From NCBI GenBank assembly GCA_003485885.1, contig DNHM01000455.1, forward strand, positions 2,064-14,188: a stretch of 12,125 nt of DNA. The letters are read 5' to 3'. A model generated the notes under the pieces. That model saw only the letters and a list, made by a program, of their open reading frames with translations. It was not told where the DNA came from and did no database searches. A program made the position numbers and the translations under genes. The stretch is from Acidimicrobiaceae bacterium (lineage in GTDB: Bacteria; Actinomycetota; Acidimicrobiia; Acidimicrobiales; UBA10347). Of this stretch, positions 1 to 5,674 are shown piece by piece; the stretch's first letter is position 1; each line of letters opens with the position of its first letter.

Positions 1-988
1 CCTCGGGGAACGCTTCGATTGTTTGCTCGGTACGACCCAGGAGGCTGAGTGCGTGCTCGACAACGGCTCGTTGCCTGTCACCATCGTTGGGCGCTCCGAG
101 CGGACGACCCATCGGATGTTGGGTAATCAGGCTTCGACTTAGTCCCATGAGTTCGGGGATATGGCCGAACGACTTCACGTACACACTCACCGTTGGGATA
201 CCGGCTTCTTCCATGGCTCGTTGAACGTGTCCCACGGACACGTGGCACACCGGTCAAATGGGTACGAGCAGCACGGCGTCGGCTCCCTGGTCCTTGGCGA
301 TCTGTGCCCACGCCGGTCCGTAGGTGCGTTTGATGTGACCCTGCGCGGTGGCCCCCACGAATGAGTACGCGTTCTCGGTCAGACTCCCGATCACTCCAGT
401 ACCCACCAGCGAACGAAGATGTTCGAGTGGCAACACCACCTGGGGATCGATTGTCGCCGCTTGCACCGGATAACCACCGTGTCGAACACGAATGTCAGCC
501 GCTGGTGTGTCCACAGGAATTGCTGACAGGCTCGCTTCGGATCGAACGAATTCGACGATGCGACTCTCGGCTTCAGCCTGCGTCATGTTCGTCTCGCCGA
601 ACGGTTCGGGATCGTCGCCTTCGACGAAATGACCGCTTGAAGTCAGCACCATGATCTTTGCTTCGTTCAGCGGTTTGGTGAACGGCGCAAGTGGGGTGTC
701 GTCCTTGCGGTGGGGGAAGTCTTTAGGATCGCCGAGGTGCCCGGCATAGGCCTGCACCTGCCACCGATAGGCGACGTCGACGACATCGAGCGGGTCCGCG
801 CCATCACCAACGCGAGCGGTTGCGGCAAATAACTCGGATAAGAAGTCTCCGAACTCGGCGTCGGACAGGTCCCGAGTGAACTTGAAGTTCAGGTCACTAC
901 GACTGCCATACATGAACGAGTTGCGCAGGTCTTCGATGGACTCGGTGTCGTTGTCGAGCTCGTCGTTATCGGGAAGGCTGTCGGTCAT
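1..988 (-). CDS. GrdB/PrdB-family selenoprotein (UxxC), 3' end off window
   Basis: This is a glycine/sarcosine/betaine/D-proline reductase selenoprotein B-family protein, probably a thiol/selenol redox enzyme; its substrate is unknown. Translation from ATG at 988 gives 244 residues ending in ...VLLVPI, then TGA at 254-256. The same frame stays open for 84 more codons to the window edge, reading U245-P-V-C248-H-V-S-V-G and so on. This continuation aligns with the post-TGA part of the paralogue at 3949-4824 (PVCHxSVG, then xGxPTxS), so TGA is read as selenocysteine. A SECIS-type hairpin follows at once (225-243). The N-terminal part shares with the paralogue the DxR..H/Y, DPxVVxP and GxIGSLT motifs, and it has about 60 extra N-terminal residues. 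A conventional gene call would stop at 254 and lose the active site. The gene diverges from the SDR at 1072. No pyruvoyl partner subunit (GrdE/PrdA) is nearby. The family and Sec calls are strong; the physiological role is unknown. Confidence 0.88.
225..243 (-). promoter_or_regulatory. Candidate bacterial SECIS hairpin (selenoprotein 1)
   Basis: On the minus strand a perfect 8-bp inverted repeat ACGTGTCC / GGACACGT encloses the loop GTG. The first loop base is G, and it lies 21 nt after the U of the UGA. Both features fit the bacterial SECIS pattern: a short stem just downstream of UGA and a G within the first two loop positions, which SelB binds. The element lies inside coding sequence, as bacterial SECIS elements do. 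Confidence 0.8.
254..256 (-). other. In-frame TGA read as selenocysteine (U245)
   Basis: On the minus strand the codons are GTA CCC ATT TGA CCG GTG TGC CAC, giving V-P-I-U-P-V-C-H. The U-x-x-C pair sits where the paralogue has the same motif, and homologous coding sequence continues for at least 84 codons with no further stop. A conserved Cys three residues after the TGA is the usual redox pairing in this selenoprotein family. Confidence 0.88.
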
Positions 989-994
989 GAGGGG

Positions 995-1000
995 ACGTTA
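995..1000 (-). promoter_or_regulatory. Possible -10 element for a leaderless transcript
   Basis: On the minus strand TAACGT (a TAnnnT match) lies exactly 6 nt before the ATG at 988, and no Shine-Dalgarno sequence is visible. In actinobacteria this spacing is typical of transcripts that start on the A of ATG. The motif is short, so chance occurrence is possible. Confidence 0.4.
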
Positions 1001-1058
1001 GCCCATCGGTTTCAGGTTCGAGAGCCCTCCTCGTTCGCTCCGGGTACGGTCCGCCATC

Positions 1059-1064
1059 TACGCT
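1059..1064 (+). promoter_or_regulatory. Possible -10 element before SDR gene
   Basis: TACGCT (TAnnnT) ends 7 nt before the ATG at 1072, and no Shine-Dalgarno sequence is visible. It faces away from the similar element of the divergent selenoprotein gene, so the 83 bp between the two ATGs would hold two back-to-back leaderless promoters. Confidence 0.35.
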
Positions 1065-1071
1065 CGGCGTC

Positions 1072-1875
1072 ATGGAATTGAATGATCGAATCTGTGTAGT
1101 AACCGGTGGCGGAAGCGGCATCGGCCGTGCGAGTGCGCATGCCTTCGCTGCCGAAGGTGCCCGACTCGTGATCGTCGCTGACCTCGACGAGGCAAAGGCC
1201 ATCGAAGTTGCCGAGTCGATCGACGGGAACGCCCGGGGCGTGGGCCTCGATGTAGCCGACGAAGCTGCGGTCACCAATCTGTGTGAATCGATCGAGAACA
1301 ACGACGGACCGATCGATCTCTTCTTCTCCAACGCTGGTTACGGCGCACCCGGTGGCCTGGATCTGTCGAACGACACCTGGCAGCGAATGATGGACGTGCA
1401 CATGACTTCGCACCTCACCGTGGCCCGAGCACTCGTGCCGGGCATGGTCGCACGAGGCGAGGGTTACCTCTTCAGCACCGCATCTGCTGCTGGCCTCCTC
1501 ACCCAGATCGACTCTGGCCCCTACGCCGTTTCCAAGGCTGCAGCCGTGGCCTTCGCCGAATGGCTTTCGATTAACTATGGCAACGCGGGCGTGAAGGTGT
1601 CGGTGCTCTGCCCCCAGGCGGTACGCACGAACATCATCGGCGAAGACCTCGATGCGTGGGACAAGTTCGCGTCCAGCGGACAGGCCAGCCAGGACGGAAT
1701 CCTCGAGCCAGAAGATGTTGCGCAGATGGTTGTGGACACGATCCGCAACGAGAACTTCCTGCTCCTCCCCCACGAGCAGGTCGGCACCTACATGCAACGC
1801 AAGGCTGCAGATCCGGACCGCTGGATCTCGGGCATGCAACGTTTCCACGCTCGGCTTGAAGCCGCCCGCGACTAA
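1072..1875 (+). CDS. SDR-family NAD(P)-dependent oxidoreductase
   Basis: This 267-residue classical short-chain dehydrogenase/reductase is cytosolic and acts on an unidentified alcohol or carbonyl substrate. The Rossmann motif TGGGSGIG is at residues 11-18, NAG at 87-89, catalytic Ser138, and the YxxxK pair Tyr151/Lys155. Asp37 or Asp39 after strand 2 (VADLDE) suggests NAD(H) rather than NADP(H). The position that usually holds the fourth catalytic residue, Asn in 'VN', is His110 here (MMDVH). The region after the catalytic helix (PQAVRTNI, 181-188) fits the family, and the C-terminus is longer than the minimal 250-residue core. The gene diverges from selenoprotein 1 and converges on the dehydratase gene, so it is probably monocistronic. 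The family call is secure; the substrate cannot be read from the sequence. Confidence 0.93.
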   Translation: MELNDRICVVTGGGSGIGRASAHAFAAEGARLVIVADLDEAKAIEVAESIDGNARGVGLDVADEAAVTNLCESIENNDGPIDLFFSNAGYGAPGGLDLSNDTWQRMMDVHMTSHLTVARALVPGMVARGEGYLFSTASAAGLLTQIDSGPYAVSKAAAVAFAEWLSINYGNAGVKVSVLCPQAVRTNIIGEDLDAWDKFASSGQASQDGILEPEDVAQMVVDTIRNENFLLLPHEQVGTYMQRKAADPDRWISGMQRFHARLEAARD

Positions 1876-1914
1876 ACCGACGAGCGGCAAGGCAACCGGC
1901 GTACCTACGTCGTC

Positions 1915-2880
1915 CTAGCCAGCGGCGGCGATCATCCGGGCGAGCGCGTCGCTCGACACGTTGGCACCACAGCTGACCGCAACGATGCGTGACCCTGGCG
2001 CCTTTGCCGCGTGAGCGGTCGCAGCAGCGATCGCTACGCCGGCTGCACCTTCGACCAATTGGTGATGATCATCGATCATGTTCGTGACTGCGGTGGCGAT
2101 ATCACGTTCGTTGATGTCAACCCATTCATCGACCAGGTCTCGACAAATAGCGAACGTGATGCTGTCATCTTCGAGACCACCAGCGGTGCCGTCGGAGAAG
2201 GTCGGCTCGAAGTGGGGCGTGATGATCTTGCCGGCCTCGATCGACGCTGCCATGGCCCGATCGTTCAGCGCAGACGCACCGATGATCCGGGTGCCTGGTG
2301 AATGGGCCTTAACCCAGGTGGCGATCCCTGAAATCAAGCCACCGCCACCGACCGAGATCACTACCGAGTCGATGGGACCGCCATCTTCCAGGATCTCTTT
2401 GCCGATGGTTCCCTGGCCAGCGATGATGAGTGGGTCGTTGTACGGCGATACATACGGCTGGCCCTGAGCGTCGGCATGAGCCCGAGCAGCATTCTCGGCG
2501 TCGTTGCTGTCGGTGCTGTCCACGATCATGATCTCGGCACCGAGCCGTCGGATCTGGTCGACCTTGGATCGAGAAGCAGTTGATGGCAAGAAGATAGTGG
2601 CGGCGATTCCGCGGCTGGCCGCTGCGGTCGACACACCAATGCCATGGTTGCCCGAGGATGCGGTGACCACTCCAAGCGCTGCCGTGTCGGCATCGAGCGA
2701 ATGCACAAAGTTGGCCGAACCCCGAACCTTGAAACTGCCGGTCAGCTGCAGGTGCTCCGACTTGATCAGAATGTCGGCACCATGTCGCTCCGACAACGGT
2801 GCGGAATGGAGCAATGGGGTGCGCAACACATGAGGAGCGATGCGGTCTGCCGCAGCCTCGATCTCGGTGGGATCAATCAT
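1915..2880 (-). CDS. PLP-dependent threonine/serine/hydroxyaspartate-type dehydratase
   Basis: This 321-residue fold-type II PLP enzyme belongs to the threonine ammonia-lyase/serine racemase group and releases ammonia from a hydroxy-amino acid by way of an enamine/imine. The PLP lysine is Lys51 in GSFKVRG, the SSGNHG loop is at 75-80, the phosphate-binding GGGGL is at 178-182, and the C-terminal SCGAN is at 303-307. There is no ACT regulatory domain, so it is the short catabolic type. I chose the ATG at 2880 because the family begins near IDPTEIEAA; ATGs at 2889 and 2910 are in frame and would add 3 or 10 residues. It lies 95 bp downstream of a cyclodeaminase-family gene on the same strand, probably in one operon. 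That pairing is seen in EutB/EutC and BhcB/BhcD, so hydroxyaspartate-type substrates are plausible alternatives to threonine or serine. The exact substrate is unresolved. Confidence 0.92.
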   Translation of the reverse strand: MIDPTEIEAAADRIAPHVLRTPLLHSAPLSERHGADILIKSEHLQLTGSFKVRGSANFVHSLDADTAALGVVTASSGNHGIGVSTAAASRGIAATIFLPSTASRSKVDQIRRLGAEIMIVDSTDSNDAENAARAHADAQGQPYVSPYNDPLIIAGQGTIGKEILEDGGPIDSVVISVGGGGLISGIATWVKAHSPGTRIIGASALNDRAMAASIEAGKIITPHFEPTFSDGTAGGLEDDSITFAICRDLVDEWVDINERDIATAVTNMIDDHHQLVEGAAGVAIAAATAHAAKAPGSRIVAVSCGANVSSDALARMIAAAG

Positions 2881-2975
2881 GGGCTGCATCCTGGCGGGGC
2901 ATCTGCACAATCCCTATCCCATCGGCCAATTTCTCGTATACGGGTGTCAGTACCGAAGCCAGTAGGAGCGAAAAG

Positions 2976-3875
2976 TCAGCTCGGCAGTCGGTGCATCACC
3001 AATTGCGCCATAGCCGCATCCTGAATACCCAACCCGCACAGGTCAACGACAGTCAGATCCTGATCGCTTGTCCGACCTGGTGCCGTTCCGACAAGCACCT
3101 GGCCGAGTTCGATCGCCCGACCCACGTGATCAGGTGCGTGCTGGAGTTCGCCCACACGGCTGGTGACATTGGTCGAGTCCACGCAGATCACCGCAGCCTG
3201 GTCAAGGACGTCTGCTGCCAGTTCTCGTTTACCAGTCATATCTGCGCCCATAGCGATCACATGCGTCCCTGGGGCGAGCATCGATGCAAACACAAGCGGT
3301 TCCCGAGACGGCGTGCAACAAATCACGATGTCGGCATCTGCGACTGCAGCTGCGACCGAGTTCGCAGGTTCGGCCTGATTCTCAGCAGCAAACCGTTCCG
3401 TCGTTTGTGGCGTTCGACTCCAAACCGCCACTGACCCAAGAGCGAACGCGTCTCGTAGTGCCGCGACTTGGAAGGCAGCCTGGAAGCCACCACCGAGAAT
3501 GGCCAGCCGAGCTGCCTCCGGGCGAGCGAGTGCGAGAGCACTAACGGCGGAGGCCGCAGCGGTACGCATCTCGGTCAACCATCCACCATCACGAAGTATC
3601 GCAACCGGTGCTCCCGTGTGGGCATCGAGCACTGCGGTGAATCCGCTATTGCCACCGCCGGGGAACCCACCGGTCGCCGACTTGAACGCAATGACATCGC
3701 CGCCGAGATAGGCACCCTTCACATGAAGTTCACCTCCATGGTCGAGCTTCATAGCCATTTCGTCGGGTGCGATGACGCCGCCCGCTGCGAATGCACAGAA
3801 TGCGTCGTGTACGGCTTGGCGTGCATCGGCAACCGACACAACGTCTCGAATGACTGCTTCCTCGATGATTCGCAT
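2976..3875 (-). CDS. Ornithine cyclodeaminase/mu-crystallin-family imine reductase
   Basis: This is a 299-residue protein of the ornithine cyclodeaminase/mu-crystallin family. Members include ornithine cyclodeaminase, ketimine reductases, alanine dehydrogenase, EutC and iminosuccinate reductase (BhcD). The visible family motifs are Lys53 in HVKGAY, Lys65 in FKSATGG, Arg104 in EMRTAAASA, a nucleotide-binding ILGGGFQA at 126-133, GADMTGKREL around 210-219 (Asp212 is the likely counterpart of the catalytic Asp) and DLTVVDLCGLGIQD at 273-286. The frame is open further upstream, to an ATG at 3980. I placed the start at the ATG at 3875 because the family's N-terminal pattern begins there and the longer form would overlap the divergent selenoprotein gene. 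It precedes the dehydratase gene on the same strand, which suggests that the reductase acts on the imine the dehydratase makes. That is inference; a true ornithine cyclodeaminase making proline is also possible. Confidence 0.9.
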   Translation of the reverse strand: MRIIEEAVIRDVVSVADARQAVHDAFCAFAAGGVIAPDEMAMKLDHGGELHVKGAYLGGDVIAFKSATGGFPGGGNSGFTAVLDAHTGAPVAILRDGGWLTEMRTAAASAVSALALARPEAARLAILGGGFQAAFQVAALRDAFALGSVAVWSRTPQTTERFAAENQAEPANSVAAAVADADIVICCTPSREPLVFASMLAPGTHVIAMGADMTGKRELAADVLDQAAVICVDSTNVTSRVGELQHAPDHVGRAIELGQVLVGTAPGRTSDQDLTVVDLCGLGIQDAAMAQLVMHRLPS

Positions 3876-3936
3876 CGGCCAAGTGTGGCAGCTATCCCGC
3901 TCCGCTAGGACCACATCCGGTGACGATGTCGTGACG

Positions 3937-3942
3937 TAGTGT
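3937..3942 (+). promoter_or_regulatory. Possible -10 element for selenoprotein 2
   Basis: TAGTGT (TAnnnT) ends 6 nt before the ATG at 3949 and no Shine-Dalgarno sequence is visible. This is the same arrangement as at 995-1000 before selenoprotein 1. It lies in the 73 bp divergent gap with the cyclodeaminase gene. Confidence 0.4.
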
Positions 3943-3948
3943 TGCCAC

Positions 3949-4824
3949 ATGCCCCTTGAGCCACCTCTCGGACTCGACATCGTCGATCATATTCAGCAGA
4001 CACGTGACAGTTATGCCCAGCTCGGCTACGACTCCTACCGGTGGGCCCATGAGCCTGAATCGGCTGCATTCGTGCGCCCGGCGAAGCCGCTGGCCGAAGC
4101 CACGGTTGCACTTGTTGCGTCCGGTGGCGTCTATCAGGCCGGACAGGTCGCCTTCCATCACAAGGACGACACGTCGTACCGACGGATTCCGACCGACGTG
4201 GCCACCGCCGACCTACGCACGAGCCATTTTGCGTACGACATGACCGATGCTCGGGTTGACCCAAACGTGGTGTTTCCCATCGATGCGCTGCGCGCCATGG
4301 TCGACGCTGGCACCATCGGCTCGCTCACTACCCACGCACTGACCTTCATGGGTGGCATCTACTCCCAGCGACGGCTGACCGAAGAACTGATCCCGGAGCT
4401 GAGCAAGGAAATCGCGGCGATGGAGCCCGATGTTGTGCTCCTCGTACCGGTTTGACCGGTCTGTCATCAGTCAGTTGGACTGATCGCTCGCCATCTCGAA
4501 TCACAGGGTTTCCCGACAACATCGTTGTCCTCGTCATGGTCCATCACCGCCAGCGCCAACCCGCCCCGCGCCGCCTTCCTGGACTACCCCCTCGGTCACA
4601 CGGCCGGTCAGCCAAACGAGTTGGCCCAACAGATCGAGATCGCTACTGCTGCGTTACAACTGGTCGAGACGGCCACCGAGCCTGGGCAGATCCATGTGCT
4701 TCCGCACCAATGGCCAACACCATGGAAGGCCAAGGCCCGCGAACTCAGCGACAAACGCAGCGAACGATTCGATACCCCGCAGTACGAGCGGGCAGACGAC
4801 GAGCGAGCCGCGGCTGCGACCTGA
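3949..4824 (+). CDS. GrdB/PrdB-family selenoprotein (UxxC), complete
   Basis: This is a 291-residue selenoprotein of the glycine/sarcosine/betaine/D-proline reductase B family. The conventional ORF ends at the TGA at 4453-4455 after 168 residues (...VVLLVPV). The same frame continues without a stop for 122 more codons to the TGA at 4822-4824, reading U169-P-V-C172-H-Q-S-V-G-L and so on. The continuation carries motifs expected after the active site (PPRAAFLDYPLGHTAGQPN, about residues 207-225) and aligns with the post-TGA half of the paralogue at 1-988. A SECIS-type hairpin follows the TGA at 4466-4484. Upstream motifs shared with the paralogue include DPNVVFP, GTIGSLTTHA and DVVLLVP. The C-terminal 25 or so residues are highly charged. 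The chemistry is probably reduction through a selenol/thiol pair; substrate and electron donor are unknown. The gene diverges from the cyclodeaminase/dehydratase pair, a hint of related amino-acid chemistry. Confidence 0.92.
4453..4455 (+). other. In-frame TGA read as selenocysteine (U169)
   Basis: The codons are GTA CCG GTT TGA CCG GTC TGT CAT CAG, giving V-P-V-U-P-V-C-H-Q. The motif is the same as in the paralogue, 122 open codons with family-like sequence follow, and a SECIS-type hairpin is correctly spaced. Truncation at this point would remove the redox motif and more than a third of the protein. Confidence 0.92.
4466..4484 (+). promoter_or_regulatory. Candidate bacterial SECIS hairpin (selenoprotein 2)
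   Basis: A perfect 7-bp inverted repeat ATCAGTC / GACTGAT encloses the loop AGTTG. The loop starts 20 nt after the U of UGA and has G at its second position, matching the bacterial SECIS pattern. Stem length and loop distance are nearly the same as in the paralogous gene, although the stem sequences differ. Stems that differ in sequence at a conserved spacing are what selection on RNA structure would leave. Confidence 0.85.
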
Positions 4825-5147
4825 TAGCGCTCACTGTCGATAAGCAGCTGTATCTGCGCGGTCAGCTCCGACGTGTTCAACTCTATGGTCGGCCGCTAAC
4901 CCGAGCCATCTCGTCGGCATCGCCCTGACCGGATATGTCGATGCACCGCACGTCGTCTCCAAACTCGTGTTCAGGCGCTGCGACCGCAGGTGCACTTGCA
5001 GTGCTGCGACCACAATGAACCCGGCCCGGCCGGTCTCCGGCTGACGTCGCCAGACACCGCAACAGCCTACGAACCCACGAACACCTCACGAACCGATGGA
5101 ATGGCGGAACGTTCTACGGCGTCACCGGGTTACTACTCATGACGCAC

Positions 5148-5162
5148 TGATCCATGGGATCA
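5148..5162 (+). repeat. Inverted repeat TGATCC-ATG-GGATCA upstream of VOC gene
   Basis: Perfect 6-bp arms with a 3-nt centre lie 32 bp before the VOC start codon. It could be an operator half-site pair or a small hairpin in the leader. No regulator gene lies beside it, so its function is unassigned. Confidence 0.4.
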
Positions 5163-5181
5163 TCACACAGAACAGAACGAC

Positions 5182-5187
5182 AAGGAG
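5182..5187 (+). promoter_or_regulatory. Strong ribosome binding site deciding the VOC start
   Basis: AAGGAG lies 7 nt before the ATG at 5195. It decides the start: the same frame is open to an ATG at 5096, but the glyoxalase fold begins just after 5195 and the extra 33 residues do not look like the family. Confidence 0.8.
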
Positions 5188-5194
5188 ACGGCTA

Positions 5195-5665
5195 ATGGCG
5201 ACACGAGGCATGCGGCATGCAGTGCTGTGGGTACGTGATCCTGCAGCCAGCGCTGCGTTCTACGAACAAGCCCTTGGGCTTCAGATAAAAACAACCATGG
5301 GCGACGCCGTGTTCATGTCTTCACCGGACTCGGGCACCGATCACGACTTGGGCTTGTTCAAGGCCGACGGCCCCAAAGCAGGCCAACGGGGTATCGGGCT
5401 CTACCACATCGCGTGGGAAATCGGAACGCTGGCAGAACTGGTCGAAGCTAAGGAACGGCTGACCGACATGGGCGCCCTGGTTGGCGAAAACAACCATGGT
5501 GTGAGCCGGAGTTTGTACTGCCAAGATCCCGACGGCATTGAGTTCGAGATCATGTGGGAACTACCACTCGATCTGCTCGACGCCGATGCACCGTCCAATA
5601 TCCCACTTGACCTCGACGGCGACATTGCTCGATGGGGCGCGGACCGCTCCAGCCGCGGCGCCTGA
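5195..5665 (+). CDS. VOC-superfamily (glyoxalase/extradiol dioxygenase-like) protein
   Basis: This 156-residue vicinal-oxygen-chelate protein is a cytosolic metalloprotein of the glyoxalase I / bleomycin resistance / catechol 2,3-dioxygenase fold. Two beta-alpha-beta-beta-beta modules are visible. The first begins MRHAVLWVRDPAASAAFYEQ (residues 6-25), and the second contains LYHIAWE (69-75) and SLYCQDPDGIEFEIMW (106-121). Probable metal ligands are His8, His71 and Glu118, the usual placement of the conserved His and Glu residues in single-domain members. The length suits a monomer that dimerises to form the site. The last 30 or so residues are acidic and outside the fold. The HtrA-like gene starts 9 nt after its stop, so the two are probably cotranscribed. 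The substrate cannot be named; the C23O-like first module suggests an aromatic or small-metabolite ligand only weakly. Confidence 0.9.
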   Translation: MATRGMRHAVLWVRDPAASAAFYEQALGLQIKTTMGDAVFMSSPDSGTDHDLGLFKADGPKAGQRGIGLYHIAWEIGTLAELVEAKERLTDMGALVGENNHGVSRSLYCQDPDGIEFEIMWELPLDLLDADAPSNIPLDLDGDIARWGADRSSRGA

Positions 5666-5674
5666 CCTCGCCCG

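Larger units (their letters stand above)
4825..5194 (+). other. 370 bp intergenic region, no gene recognised
   Basis: This is the longest gap in the window, between selenoprotein 2 and the VOC gene. I find no convincing protein: short open frames on both strands show no family motif and lack ribosome sites. There is no clear factor-independent terminator after 4824, where the gene stop TGA is followed directly by TAG. The right end holds a 6-bp-arm inverted repeat (5148-5162) and the ribosome site of the VOC gene, so this end probably carries that gene's promoter and 5' leader. Confidence 0.5.

Noticed and set aside
1012..1890. Long minus-strand open frame opposite the first SDR gene
   Set aside because: It is a GC-rich shadow of the plus-strand gene. 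The SDR frame has all family motifs; this one has none.
3876..3980. Longer cyclodeaminase start at 3980
   Set aside because: It would overlap the divergent selenoprotein start, and the added 35 residues lack any family similarity; ATG 3875 begins the domain.
254..4455. The two TGAs as nonsense mutations, sequencing errors or pseudogenes
   Set aside because: Two independent paralogues have TGA (not TAG or TAA) at the same motif position, with homologous open sequence after it, a Cys three residues later and a correctly spaced hairpin. Chance decay would not give this.
4525..4824. A separate small plus-strand gene starting at the ATG at 4525
   Set aside because: It is in the same frame as the selenoprotein that starts at 3949, with only the TGA at 4453 as an interruption. 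The codons between TGA and this ATG carry the conserved P-V-C-H motif, so it is the 3' part of that gene.
4871..4891. tRNA-like T-loop GTTCAACTC at 4875-4883, considered as a tRNA-Sec (selC) remnant
   Set aside because: The flanking bases do not form a T-stem, and no matching acceptor stem or UCA anticodon arm is found around it.
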